A stretch of DNA of 64,000 nt from Microbulbifer rhizosphaerae (GCF_014191725.1 NZ_JACHWZ010000002.1:124001-188000), one strand, 5' to 3'. Counted from the stretch's first letter, positions 18,702-28,173 are shown. The notes: generated by a model not told the origin, from the letters alone. A program made the numbers and translations.

Positions 18702-19634
18702 ATGAATATTATTGGACCTGATGCTCTGCTCTTTGGCATCGACGATATCGATGCCGCTACACAATACCTGACCGACTATGGCCTGGAACCGATCGGCAAC
18801 GGCCGCTTTGAAGCGCTGGACGGTACGGCCGTGATTATCGCACCCAAGGACGATCCTTCGCTGCCGGCGCCGCTGGAAACCGGCAGTATGTTGCGCAAAA
18901 CCCTCTACGGGGTTGCCGACCAGGCGACTCTGGATGCCATCGCCGATGAATTGGGCAGGGACCGCGAAGTCAAACGACTGCAAGACGGTTCTCTCGAAGC
19001 CACGGACGATGTCGGCTTTGTACTGGGCTTCCAGGTGACTGTGCGCAGACCCCTGTCCCTCCCGGCGGAAGCCATTAACGCCCCGGGCGCTCCCCCGCAG
19101 CGCCCGGTGAATGAGATCGGTGTTGAGGGCGGCGCGCAACCCCGGCCGCGAACCCTGTCTCACGTGGTGTACTTCGTTCCGGATGCCGCCAGGACTGAAG
19201 CGTTTTATGCCGAGCGCCTGGGCTTCGCTACCAGCGATCGTTTTACCGGTGTGGGCTCCTTCATGCGCCCGGTCGGCACCCAGGATCACCACACATTGTT
19301 CTTCATCCAGACCCCGCCGCATATGCAGGGTTGCGAGCACTTTACTTTCCATATGGGCGGGCCGACGGAGGTGATGCAGGCCGGTAATCATATGGTCAGC
19401 AAGGGTTACCAGAGCTTCTGGGGCCCGGGCCGACACCTGTTTGGCTCCAACTGGTTCTGGTATTTCAAAAGCCCCTTCGGTTGCAACATGGAATACGACG
19501 CGGACATGGATCTGCACGACGAACAATGGACTGCCCGCGAAGCGTTCCTCAGCGCCGACACTACGCAGGCCTTCCTGCTGCAGCCCCGCGAGAAGTGGGC
19601 GCCCATGGGGCCGCCGCCGAAGGCTGCTGAATAA
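18702..19634 (+). CDS. Extradiol ring-cleavage dioxygenase-like (VOC superfamily)
   Basis: 310 residues built from two vicinal-oxygen-chelate domains, the size of type I extradiol dioxygenases. Candidate iron ligands in the C-terminal domain are a histidine in TLSHVVYFV (near 147), a histidine in TQDHHTLFF (near 200) and a glutamate in NMEYDADM (near 265). Such enzymes open catechol-like rings next to the hydroxyls. Its neighbours (hydroxylases upstream in the pathway, C-C hydrolases downstream) fit meta cleavage. Confidence 0.82.
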   Translation: MNIIGPDALLFGIDDIDAATQYLTDYGLEPIGNGRFEALDGTAVIIAPKDDPSLPAPLETGSMLRKTLYGVADQATLDAIADELGRDREVKRLQDGSLEATDDVGFVLGFQVTVRRPLSLPAEAINAPGAPPQRPVNEIGVEGGAQPRPRTLSHVVYFVPDAARTEAFYAERLGFATSDRFTGVGSFMRPVGTQDHHTLFFIQTPPHMQGCEHFTFHMGGPTEVMQAGNHMVSKGYQSFWGPGRHLFGSNWFWYFKSPFGCNMEYDADMDLHDEQWTAREAFLSADTTQAFLLQPREKWAPMGPPPKAAE

Positions 19635-19663
19635 AACCACTGGGCCTTACCAGGAACCGGGTC

Positions 19664-20035
19664 ATGTCGAAAATGGTAAAACTATGTACGCTGGAAGATC
19701 TTCCCGAACGGGGCGCCCGGGGCTTCGATCCCGAACAGTGGGGGCATGACACGGTGTTCGTGGTGCGCCGGGGGCGGTTTGTGTACGCCTATCGCGATCT
19801 CTGTCCGCACTATGGCAATACGGCACTGCCCTGGCGCAAGGACGCCTACCTCGACACGAAAGGAGAGGCCATCGTGTGCGCCGCCCATGGCGCCCGATTT
19901 GAAATAGCGACAGGCCTGTGTACATCGGGCCCCTGCCTGGGTAAATCGCTTGTCCAGATACCACTGCGGGTCAGCAACGGGGGTGACGTGCTGGCAACGC
20001 TTGATACTAATAACAATGGAGCAGAGAGCCCGTGA
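19664..20035 (+). CDS. Rieske [2Fe-2S] ferredoxin-like protein
   Basis: 123 residues with the Rieske ligand pairs CPHYG (near residues 44-48) and CAAHGARF (near 69-76), plus the closing CTSGPCLGK. The size fits a soluble electron carrier rather than an oxygenase subunit. It overlaps the following monooxygenase by 4 bp (GTGA). It could feed electrons to the Rieske oxygenase at 23238, but no dedicated reductase is seen in the window. Confidence 0.87.
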   Translation: MSKMVKLCTLEDLPERGARGFDPEQWGHDTVFVVRRGRFVYAYRDLCPHYGNTALPWRKDAYLDTKGEAIVCAAHGARFEIATGLCTSGPCLGKSLVQIPLRVSNGGDVLATLDTNNNGAESP

Positions 20036-21162
20036 GCAAATCAGTGAATAAAGTACTTATTATTGGCGGTGGTTTTTCCGGCATGTCCGCCGCCATCCAG
20101 TTATGCAAACAAAACATTGAAACCCATCTGCTGGAGATTGATCCCGACTGGGGGGCCGACGGTGCGGGCATCAGCCTGGGTGGCGCGACTTTGCGCGCGT
20201 TCGGAACGCTGGGAATACTGGAGGCATTTCTGGAGCAGGGCAGCGCGCAGGATGGGGTGGAGATTACAGCACCCAACGGGCATCTGATCGGCACCATTCC
20301 CACAGCCCGAGTCGCTGGGCCTGACGTTCCCGGCGCCGGAGCGATTATGCGCCCGGTACTGGCCCGTATCCTGGCCGACAAGGTGGTGACATCCGGCACC
20401 CGGGTGCGCCTTGGGCAGACCTACAAATCCATCGAACCCGACGCGGATGGCGTCACAGTGACGTTTACCGATGGCAGCAGTGGCCGTTTCGACCTGGTGA
20501 TCGGCGCCGATGGGCTCTACTCCAAACTACGGGAATGGCTGTTTCCAGAGGCGCCAAAGCCGCAGTACACCGGCCAGGGCGTGTGGCGGGCAGTCGTACC
20601 GCGCCCCGCCGAGGTGAATACCCTTAAGATGTGGGTGGGGCCGCACCTGAAACTGGGTCTGAACCCGGTATCCGGGGAAGAAGCGTACCTGTTCCTGACC
20701 GAGCACAGCGAGCAGCGTCAGCGCATCGCCGAAAGCGAGCAGGCCGCCAGGTTAAAACACCTGTTAGCGAATAACTTTACGGCGCCCATGGTGCACGAAC
20801 TGGCGGTGCAAATAACCGGGGACTCTGTCGTGTATCGCCCGCTGGATGGGCTGTTGCTGCCGCGGCCCTGGTATCGTGGCCGGGTCGTGCTGATTGGCGA
20901 TACCGTTCACGCCACCACCCCCCACCTGGCCTCGGGGGCCTGCATCGGCATCGAGGATGCCATCGTCCTGGCTGAGGAGCTGGGCCGCCACCAGAGGGTA
21001 GAGACGGCCTTCGAAGCTTTCCAGAATCGCCGTTGGGAGCGTTGCCGCATGGTAGTAAATAACTCCACCCGTTTGGGTGAAATCGAAATAGAAGGTGGCG
21101 ACAAAGTCGAACACGCCAACATCATGCGCGACTCCACCATCGCCCTGGCGCAACCCATTTGA
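20032..21162 (+). CDS. FAD-dependent aromatic monooxygenase (group A)
   Basis: 376 residues from GTG 20032. Dinucleotide-binding GGGFSGMSAA near residue 10, a DG motif as GADGLYSKLR near 160, and the FAD-ribityl motif GDTVHATTPHLASGA near 285. This is the PHBH-like flavoprotein hydroxylase family, which hydroxylates phenolic rings with NAD(P)H and oxygen. It is coupled to the ferredoxin gene by a 4-bp overlap. It is a candidate for preparing a ring for extradiol cleavage. Confidence 0.87.
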   Translation: MSKSVNKVLIIGGGFSGMSAAIQLCKQNIETHLLEIDPDWGADGAGISLGGATLRAFGTLGILEAFLEQGSAQDGVEITAPNGHLIGTIPTARVAGPDVPGAGAIMRPVLARILADKVVTSGTRVRLGQTYKSIEPDADGVTVTFTDGSSGRFDLVIGADGLYSKLREWLFPEAPKPQYTGQGVWRAVVPRPAEVNTLKMWVGPHLKLGLNPVSGEEAYLFLTEHSEQRQRIAESEQAARLKHLLANNFTAPMVHELAVQITGDSVVYRPLDGLLLPRPWYRGRVVLIGDTVHATTPHLASGACIGIEDAIVLAEELGRHQRVETAFEAFQNRRWERCRMVVNNSTRLGEIEIEGGDKVEHANIMRDSTIALAQPI

Positions 21163-21224
21163 GCAGCCCTCGCCCGCGGGTCACAACTTCAAAACAATAA
21201 AACTCAAAAACAGCGAGGTGCGCA

Positions 21225-22523
21225 ATGACATCAGCAACAGCATTACCCTGGCGCAAGGGGAAACGGGTGGCGATTATCGGCGCGGGCCCGGGTGGGGTAT
21301 CCGCGGCGCTGGCGTTGCATCGCCAGGGTTACGATGTTCGCCTCTATGAGAAGAGCCCGGAGCCCAAACCACTCGGTGGCGGCGTGTTATTGAGTTCGCC
21401 GGTGCTGGCGATACTGCGCGAGTATGGCGTTGATCTGAACAATTTCGGCTCCTATACCTACACGGAATTCCGCAACCATCGCGGCCGGGTGCGAACCTGT
21501 GTGCCCTCCAATCCACGGGTTGAAAAGGCCTTCGGGCTCAAAGGCTGGCACTACGGCATGTTGCGCTCCAATGCCTTCGCCCGGATGATGGAGTGCCTGC
21601 CGGAAGGCATCCTTGTGGCCGATCACACGTTTCAGTCATACCAGGAGGGCAGCGATGACATCCAGGTTTCATTCACCAATGGCAACCGTGTGGAAGCGGA
21701 TATTCTGGTCGGGGCCGATGGCATTCGCTCGGGGGTTTCCCGGCAGGCCTTTGGCGAACCGGATCTGTTTCATGTCGGCCTGCGGGTCTGGCTGGCCTGG
21801 TGTGATGCGGCCGGCCTTGAGGACATTCCCCCCCATACCGCAGCGGTTACTCACTCGAACAAGTACCAGGCCAGTTTCTTCCCCATGCTGCACGACGGCA
21901 AACCGGGCTATGAATGGTGGATTGTCGAGCCAGTGAAGGAGAATGCCCCGGAGCCAGAGAACGTCAAAGCGTATGTCCAGGGGATACTGAAAGACTGGGC
22001 GGACCCCTTGCCCCGTTTCCCGGATTTCACCGATTTCACCGATTTCAACAAGCAGATTTTCTGCTGGAATATCTACAACCGCCCGTCACTCAAGAAATGG
22101 AGTCGCGGCCGGGTCGTATGCCTGGGAGACGCGGTGCATCCGGTATCCCCCTACGCGGCCTACGGCATGGGCATGGCCATTGAAGACGGGTATTTTCTGG
22201 GCAAAGCGCTGGGCCAACGGAATTTCAGTGATAGCGATTCCGTCACCCAAGGCTTTGCCGCATTCGAAGCGCAGCGGGTCGATTACGTAAATCACCACAT
22301 GGAATTTGCCCGCAAGCTGGGCAATCTCTTCCACTATTTGCCCTATCCCCTGGCCAAACTCAGGGACTTGGTGTTTGACCACACGGGTTTTCTGGAAAAG
22401 ATGATCACGCGGGACTATCTCAGAGATCAGGAGGCGATGAGCCTGTCTCTGTATGAATTACATCAGATTGATCAGGCGGAACTATCTCAGCAATCAGGAG
22501 GCGATGAGTCTGTCCCTGCGTGA
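21225..22523 (+). CDS. FAD-dependent monooxygenase, second copy (group A)
   Basis: 432 residues with GAGPGGVSAALALHRQGYDV near residue 15, GADGIRSGVSRQ near 165 and GDAVHPVSPYAAYGMG near 305. It is distinct from the upstream paralogue, with a longer C-terminal part. Its last codons run through a 67-bp-offset duplication (22412-22531), so the final residues after about 415 come from a second, out-of-frame copy and may not be ancestral. It ends one base before the leftward AraC remnant. Confidence 0.85.
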   Translation: MTSATALPWRKGKRVAIIGAGPGGVSAALALHRQGYDVRLYEKSPEPKPLGGGVLLSSPVLAILREYGVDLNNFGSYTYTEFRNHRGRVRTCVPSNPRVEKAFGLKGWHYGMLRSNAFARMMECLPEGILVADHTFQSYQEGSDDIQVSFTNGNRVEADILVGADGIRSGVSRQAFGEPDLFHVGLRVWLAWCDAAGLEDIPPHTAAVTHSNKYQASFFPMLHDGKPGYEWWIVEPVKENAPEPENVKAYVQGILKDWADPLPRFPDFTDFTDFNKQIFCWNIYNRPSLKKWSRGRVVCLGDAVHPVSPYAAYGMGMAIEDGYFLGKALGQRNFSDSDSVTQGFAAFEAQRVDYVNHHMEFARKLGNLFHYLPYPLAKLRDLVFDHTGFLEKMITRDYLRDQEAMSLSLYELHQIDQAELSQQSGGDESVPA

Positions 22524-22531
22524 ATTACATC
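22412..22531. repeat. Tandem duplication at the 3' end of the second monooxygenase
   Basis: Bases 22412-22464 and 22479-22531 are near-identical (for example GATCAGGAGGCGATGAG against AATCAGGAGGCGATGAG, then TGAATTACATC in both). The offset of 67 bp is not a multiple of three, so the second copy is read in another frame. Confidence 0.8.
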
Positions 22532-23122
22532 TCAAGGGTGTCGCGGTGCACTTTCACATAATCCCGCGGCGCCATGCCAAATCGCTGGCGAAACGCCTGC
22601 CGAAAGGCGCGTTCAGAGCGATAGCCCACCGCTTCTGAAATTTCGCTGACCGACAGTTGCCGATCCAGCAGGTAGCGGGCCGCAAGCTGGATGCGGCAAT
22701 CCACCAGATATTCCATGGGCAACTGGCCCACCAGGTGGTGAAAGGCACGAGAAAAGCTGGAGCGCGCCATGCCGACTTCGTCTGCCAGCAATGACGCTGT
22801 CCAGTGTTCGTCGCAACGCAGATGCATGATGGCCAGTGCCTGGCCAATGCGCCGGTCCGACAACCCCTTCAGCCAGCTTGGTGTCAGGGATTTTTCCGTA
22901 TTCAGGTGAGCGCGCACAAAGCTGGAGAAAATGAGTTCTGTCAGGTGCAGCGCCGTCGCGCTAAATGTTGAGCCAGAAGTTGCCCCGGGTCACCGAGAAA
23001 ACATAGGTGAATCCCGGTGGAAATACCGGCATCAGCAAACTCCAGGACCCCGCCAGTGAGAAAGTCCCCATCGAATGGGAAAAAACACCCAGGGAGCGCA
23101 GCACATCACCGAGGAGGTCCAT
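22525..23122 (-). pseudogene. AraC-family regulator with internal deletion and frameshift
   Basis: The N-terminal piece from ATG 23122 (MDLLGDVLRSLGVFSHSM, then VTRGNFWLNI and a stop) looks like the start of a cupin-type AraC regulator. The C-terminal piece, in another frame, carries LTELIFSSFVRAHLN and then a complete double helix-turn-helix (WTASLLADEVGMARSSFSRA, then AVGYRSERAFRQAFRQRFG). About 100 codons of the cupin middle are missing at the junction near 22970. The isolated 130-residue C-terminal frame could still be translated from 22917, but effector sensing is lost. Confidence 0.78.
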
Positions 23123-23237
23123 AACCAAGAAGATAAATAGTTGAGAGTATTTAGCCGAAATAAAGTAAAAAAGAGCATAACGGCGCAAAGCTGTGGTGTC
23201 TACACTGGCCGAAATTCATAATAAAAAGGGGGAGAAT

Positions 23238-24260
23238 ATGTCTTACCTGAAAAATGCGTGGTATTTGGCGGCCTGGGATTATGAGGTGCGCGACAAGCCT
23301 CTGGGGCGGGTCATCGCAGAGCGGCCCATTGTCATTTTCCGCCAATCGAACGGTGAGCTGTGCGCCATCGGTGATCGCTGCCCGCACCGCTTTGCGCCGC
23401 TGCACATGGGGAAGGTTGTAGACGATGTCATCGAGTGCCCCTATCACGGACTCAGGTTTGGTGCCGACGGGCAGTGTGTCCACAACCCTCACGGTAATGG
23501 CAAAATTGCCCGAGCGGCAAGGGTGCCCGAGTACAGCGTTAGGGAACGTCACCGCGGTGTCTGGGTCTGGCTGGGTGACAAGGATCAGGCCGACACCTCC
23601 CTGATTCCGGATTACTCGATAATGGACGACACTCAAGGTACCGGCGTTGTTCAGGATTACATGCGCGCTGAAGCCAACTATCAACTGCTGACGGACAATA
23701 TCCTCGATCTGACTCATGCAGACTATGTGCATGCGGGATCCCTGGGCAACGGCAGTATGACCAAAACCCTGCCAAAGGTCTGGGAAGAAGGTGAGGCGGT
23801 TTTCGCACATTGGTGGATTGTTGGCGAGAAGGCAATTCCCGCTTTGGCCCGCCAATTGCCAGACCCGGAAGCGCCAGCGGATCAGTGGCTTGAGGTGAAA
23901 TGGAATGCACCAGGGAATATGTCGCTCAGAGTGGGCGCCACCCCGGCGGGCCGTCCTCGTGAAGAGGGTATCGATTCCACCTCCTTTCATATTATGACGC
24001 CCGAAACGGCGACCACTACCCATTATTTCTTTGCCAATGCCCGCCAGTTCCGGGTTGATGATCCAGCGATAGACCAAGTGTTAAAGGAAATTATTGCCAA
24101 CCAGTTCCTGGGCGAGGACAAGCCGATACTTGAAGCGCAGCAAAAAATGATGGGCACGACCGATCTGTTCAGTCTCAAGCCGGTATCACTGCCTCAGGAT
24201 GTGGCGGCGGTGCGGGTGCGGCGTAAGCTCGAGGCCATGTGCGCAGAGGAAAATCAATAG
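23238..24260 (+). CDS. Rieske non-haem iron oxygenase, VanA-like
   Basis: 340 residues from ATG 23238, with GGGGGAG upstream. Rieske ligands CPHRFAPLH (near 47) and CPYHGLRFG (near 66); mononuclear-iron site in DNILDLTHADYVHAG (near 155-170). Size and layout match vanillate O-demethylase-type oxygenases. Demethylation of methoxy-aromatics or hydroxylation of an aromatic acid are the likely reactions. Its electron donor could be the ferredoxin at 19664. Confidence 0.87.
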   Translation: MSYLKNAWYLAAWDYEVRDKPLGRVIAERPIVIFRQSNGELCAIGDRCPHRFAPLHMGKVVDDVIECPYHGLRFGADGQCVHNPHGNGKIARAARVPEYSVRERHRGVWVWLGDKDQADTSLIPDYSIMDDTQGTGVVQDYMRAEANYQLLTDNILDLTHADYVHAGSLGNGSMTKTLPKVWEEGEAVFAHWWIVGEKAIPALARQLPDPEAPADQWLEVKWNAPGNMSLRVGATPAGRPREEGIDSTSFHIMTPETATTTHYFFANARQFRVDDPAIDQVLKEIIANQFLGEDKPILEAQQKMMGTTDLFSLKPVSLPQDVAAVRVRRKLEAMCAEENQ

Positions 24261-24307
24261 ATAAGGGGATGGGTAAAACGTTAGAACTTTCATTGGGAAA
24301 CCGCATG

Positions 24308-24602
24308 AACCAATGGCCTCGGCCATGCCTAACTAATGTATCGTGATTGTGGATACATCTCATCGCAATAAGTGATTTTTAAACAAGGTATTTTTCGACG
24401 TAGCCTGTTTCGCAGTGCCGGAGGGTGCCGGCTGTAACAACATCCACCGCTTGCCGGCGGCAGCCTGCAGGCGGGGGAGGTTACCGATAATGATAATGAA
24501 ACCAACCCTACGCCGGATGGCTGCCTGGCCCTGGTGTCGAGCGACCTGACACTGGCCGCGGACGTGTCTCACTTGGCGCCCGCCATGCGATGCGTCATCG
24601 AT
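24308..24602 (+). repeat. Diverged duplicate of the island promoter and hydrolase 5' end
   Basis: This segment is a diverged copy of 15473-15770: the same ATC-N9-GAT palindrome, then TTTTTCGACGTAGCCTGTTT, GGCTGTAACAACATCC and the first codons of the FAH gene (CGACCTGACACTGGCCGCGG). The hydrolase frame is broken by indels and only about 35 codons remain. It supplies the leader of the TonB receptor gene. There is no other gene between 24261 and 24625. Confidence 0.88.
24336..24358. promoter_or_regulatory. Second copy of the LysR operator (ATC-N9-GAT)
   Basis: ATGTATC-N9-GATACAT again, with both arms fully conserved while the spacer and surroundings differ at several positions. It sits about 270 bp upstream of the TonB receptor start. 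Conservation of the arms in a drifting duplicate suggests it is still used by the LysR protein. Confidence 0.72.
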
Positions 24603-24625
24603 CTCTGGCGTGACGGAGAACAGCT

Positions 24626-26983
24626 ATGATGAAAAACAATCCTTTTACAAGACGTAACACCATCGCACTCGCCATCCTGACTGCCGCCGCACCGCTGACG
24701 GCCAGCGCCGCCACGCGTGAGATTGAGGAAGTCGTGATCACCGCCGAGCGCAAGGAGGCCAGTATCCAGGACACTGCGGCAGCCATCACCGCCGTTTCCG
24801 GCGAAAAACTGGAACAAATGGGGGTGGATTCCGCCGAAGATCTCAGTATCACCACGCCAAGCCTGCAAGCCAATATGGGCGGTGGCTTGATGCAGTTTTA
24901 TGTGCGTGGGGTTGGCACCTTCGCGGGCAATGCCTTTGCTGAAAATGCCGTATCGTTCAATATGGACGGGGTCTACGTGTCCCGCACCGATACCTATGGC
25001 GGTCTGTTTTACGACTTAGAACGCATTGAAGTACTGAAAGGGCCCCAGGGTACCCTGTACGGTCGCAACTCCACCGGTGGGGCCATCAACCTGCTCAGCC
25101 GTCGTCCCGAGATTGGCGGCGACATGGGAGGATATATCAGCGCCGAGGCTGGTAACTATGATCTGAGGCGGTTTGAGGCGGCTGCCAATATTCCCGTCAA
25201 TGATGTCTTTGCCATGCGCGCCGCCGGTCAGAAAATTGATCGCGACGGGTATTTTGATGACGGCACCAGTGATGCCGACTCCACCAGTTTCCGCCTGTCC
25301 GGCCTGTACGACAGTGGCGATTTTTCCGCCTTGGTGATTGCTGAGGCTCAGCGTGAAGATCGCACTGGACCAGGGGCTACGATTTCCGGGCCCAGCAGCG
25401 AGGTCAGCGGTGATTTTCTCGATAGTGATGACCCCTGGAACGCCGGCGTTCTGTCAGATGCCGTCGACCAGGCGCTCACCATAGACCGCGGTCCAAGTGC
25501 ATTCATTTTTATCCCTGGTGTCGGCCCCGTACCTGGCCCTGGCCCTGGTCTCCTCACGCGCGGATCGCTGGCCCAAGGCACAGAGACCTCCCCCGACCCC
25601 GGGTTCGAGCTGGAAGCCCAAAGTATTGTTGCCGAGTTCAACTGGCATACGGATATGGGGACCTTTACTCTGATTCCCTCCTACCGGGAAAGCGAGGTTG
25701 ATAACCAGAACTACGTCCCAGGCTTTTTGCTCGATACCTTCACCGAGTCCGATCAGACGTCACTCGAATTTCGCTGGGCCCACAGTACGGACAAGCTGGA
25801 TTGGGTAGCTGGAATGTTTTATTTCGATGAAAATACCAGCAATGACTCGTTCTTCATCCAGGAACTCCCAAATATTAATCTTGCCCCTGGCCAGACGGCG
25901 AACTCTTTTGAGAATATCGACCTCGATCTCGAAACCGAGACAGCGGCGATTTTTGCCGAAGGAACCTATTCCTTGACCGACAAGCTGGGACTCAAGCTGG
26001 GCGCCCGCTATACCCAGGAAGAAAAGGGCATGCTAGGCGGCACTGCCATCGTCAACTTACCCTCGGACACATTCCCGGTCTTCCCTCCCTATGTCAGCCA
26101 GCACGAGTTTGACTTGCGGGGTACGGGCGTGGATGACGAGGAGGTAACCTGGAAGCTGGGGCTGGAATACGATATCGACGCGGATAACTTCGTCTATTTC
26201 ACCGCCAGCACCGGCTTCAAGGCTGGCGGCTACTACGCGGAGCAGGAGCAATTCGGCAATTTCTTCGACCCGGAAACCATTACCGCCTACTCCCTAGGTA
26301 GCAAGAATACCTTGCTGGACGGTTCACTGAGGGTCAATGCCGAGCTGTTCTACTGGGATTACAAGGACCACCAGGAATCCCACCTGGCGAACAGCCCTGG
26401 AGGCTATTCTACCTTTGTCACCGAGAATGTCGGGCAGGCAACCATGAAAGGTCTGGATCTTGAAGTAGACTACCTGCTGACCGCGGTGGACCGTCTGACG
26501 CTGAACGCGCAACTCATGGATGCCACCTTCGACGAGTTCGAGTTCACAGCCCTCTCTCCAGGCGGCGAACCCAATGTCGGCTGTGACTTCTCTCAAGTAC
26601 CTGGTACGGAGAACTACGTTATCGACTGTAGTGGCCGGGACGCGATCCGCGCGCCCGAGTGGTCGTTCACACTTGCCTACGAGCATATCTTCGATCTCCA
26701 GGAAAACGGTGAACTGGCATTTACGCTGCGCACCAAGGTATCCGGTGAAACCTATACTGGCATTGAATACCTGCCTTCACAGAAAGCCGATGAATATACC
26801 CGGACCGATGTGTACCTGAATTACACCTCGCCCTCCGGTACATGGAACGCGGCCATCTGGGGACGGAATCTTGAGAACGAGGCAACCATCAATAGTGGCT
26901 TTCTCTCAACGTTCACTGACCTGATGTTCTCGACGATCAGCGAACCGCGTACCTTCGGTGGTAGTGTTCAGTACAACTTTTAA
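24626..26983 (+). CDS. TonB-dependent outer-membrane receptor
   Basis: 785 residues. Signal sequence ending near ASA (residue 27), TonB-box-like EEVVITA, then a plug domain (ITTPSLQANMGGG, then PQGTLYGRNSTGGAINL) and a 22-strand barrel ending in FGGSVQYNF with a terminal phenylalanine. The type resembles receptors that sphingomonad-like and marine degraders use for organic substrates rather than siderophores. It lies downstream of the duplicated operator, so it probably imports the pathway substrate. GGAGAACAGCT lies before the start. Confidence 0.9.
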   Translation: MMKNNPFTRRNTIALAILTAAAPLTASAATREIEEVVITAERKEASIQDTAAAITAVSGEKLEQMGVDSAEDLSITTPSLQANMGGGLMQFYVRGVGTFAGNAFAENAVSFNMDGVYVSRTDTYGGLFYDLERIEVLKGPQGTLYGRNSTGGAINLLSRRPEIGGDMGGYISAEAGNYDLRRFEAAANIPVNDVFAMRAAGQKIDRDGYFDDGTSDADSTSFRLSGLYDSGDFSALVIAEAQREDRTGPGATISGPSSEVSGDFLDSDDPWNAGVLSDAVDQALTIDRGPSAFIFIPGVGPVPGPGPGLLTRGSLAQGTETSPDPGFELEAQSIVAEFNWHTDMGTFTLIPSYRESEVDNQNYVPGFLLDTFTESDQTSLEFRWAHSTDKLDWVAGMFYFDENTSNDSFFIQELPNINLAPGQTANSFENIDLDLETETAAIFAEGTYSLTDKLGLKLGARYTQEEKGMLGGTAIVNLPSDTFPVFPPYVSQHEFDLRGTGVDDEEVTWKLGLEYDIDADNFVYFTASTGFKAGGYYAEQEQFGNFFDPETITAYSLGSKNTLLDGSLRVNAELFYWDYKDHQESHLANSPGGYSTFVTENVGQATMKGLDLEVDYLLTAVDRLTLNAQLMDATFDEFEFTALSPGGEPNVGCDFSQVPGTENYVIDCSGRDAIRAPEWSFTLAYEHIFDLQENGELAFTLRTKVSGETYTGIEYLPSQKADEYTRTDVYLNYTSPSGTWNAAIWGRNLENEATINSGFLSTFTDLMFSTISEPRTFGGSVQYNF

Positions 26984-27005
26984 TCTTAACTGGTGTTTGT
27001 CCTTT

Positions 27006-27040
27006 CCGCGCCTTTTCCTTTTGGGCGCGGCTTTTTCTTT
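27006..27040 (+). terminator. Intrinsic terminator after the TonB receptor
   Basis: Stem CCGCGCC (27006-27012) / GGCGCGG (27024-27030), followed by CTTTTTCTTT. Confidence 0.85.
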
Positions 27041-27097
27041 GATATCTGATATATAACCCCATCAGCTGTAGAACCAACTCACTATAAGGAGTTGACG

Positions 27098-28072
27098 ATG
27101 AATATTCTCAAATGGATGGCGGGAGCTGTGCTCGCTGCAGCACTTAGTAACACTGCCTTTTCCGGCACAGATTCATCCGTAAACAGCGAATGGATTACCC
27201 TGGGCACCATGGCGGGTCCGCAACCCGATCCCGTGCATTCGCAACCGGCCAATGCATTGGTGGTCAATGATCGCGTTTATCTGGTAGATGCCGGCGATGG
27301 AACGGTCGGTCGCCTGACCACGGCAGGCTTGAATATGCAAAGTATCGAGGCGGTATTTATCAGTCACCTGCACTTTGATCATACCGGCGGTTTGCCAGCG
27401 CTGATCAGTCTGCGGTGGCAAACCGGCGCTTCGGACATGCTAACCGTTTACGGCCCTCCCGGTACCCGGCAAATGGTTGAAGGTATTTTTGCATTCATGG
27501 CTTACGGCGTGGAGGGACACTATGGGGTCCCCGGTAAAATTCCTCCGCCCGCGAACCGCAACGTCAAAGTGGTGGAGCTCGGTGATGGTGAGAGCGTGAA
27601 GTTCGAGGACTTCACCTTAACCGCAGCCCGCAACACGCACTACAGTTGGCCCAAGGGCAGTGAGGAGTGGAAGAAGTTCCTGTCTTTTGCCTACAAGTTC
27701 GAACTTCCCGGCAGGATAATTGTATATACCGGCGACACCGGCCCCAGTGAGGCCGTTGAAAAACTTGCCCGGGGAGCCGATCTGCTGGTCAGCGAAATGA
27801 TGGATATTGACCACACTATCGCTCTGCTAAAACGCGTCAACCCGGGCATGGAGGGCGAAGTGTTTACAGGGATAACTACCCATTTATCCAACCACCATCT
27901 GAGTCCGGAGCAGGTCGGGCAGATAGCCGACAGAGCAGGGGTAAAGAATGTCGTTGTGACTCACATGGCGCCCGGGCTGATAGAGCCCGAAGAGGTGGAA
28001 TACTACACCCGGCGGGTCAAGGCCCTGTACAAGGGGCCGGTTACTATAGCCAGGGACCTGGATCGGTTTTGA
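27098..28072 (+). CDS. Exported metallo-beta-lactamase-fold hydrolase (RNase Z-like subgroup)
   Basis: 324 residues from ATG 27098 (AAGGA 7 bases upstream; TTG 27092 is also in frame). Signal sequence ending near AFS. Metal ligands HLHFDHTGG near residue 90, a histidine in ARNTHYSW near 178, the aspartate in YTGDTGPS near 210 and THLSNHHLS near 265. It follows the TonB receptor terminator and may hydrolyse an ester or lactone of the imported compound in the periplasm. Confidence 0.8.
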   Translation: MNILKWMAGAVLAAALSNTAFSGTDSSVNSEWITLGTMAGPQPDPVHSQPANALVVNDRVYLVDAGDGTVGRLTTAGLNMQSIEAVFISHLHFDHTGGLPALISLRWQTGASDMLTVYGPPGTRQMVEGIFAFMAYGVEGHYGVPGKIPPPANRNVKVVELGDGESVKFEDFTLTAARNTHYSWPKGSEEWKKFLSFAYKFELPGRIIVYTGDTGPSEAVEKLARGADLLVSEMMDIDHTIALLKRVNPGMEGEVFTGITTHLSNHHLSPEQVGQIADRAGVKNVVVTHMAPGLIEPEEVEYYTRRVKALYKGPVTIARDLDRF

Positions 28073-28173
28073 TGCGCCTGGCCCTGAATAAACGACCTCT
28101 ACGAGGCCTGCTGTAAAAATAAAATCGATAACCGAAAGCTGCTTCAGATAGCCAAGAGGCGATATAAGACGGA

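Noticed and set aside
17739-19640. A 633-codon open frame antisense to the hydrolase and dioxygenase genes
   Set aside because: It spans two well-supported genes and their gap, and shows no family pattern.
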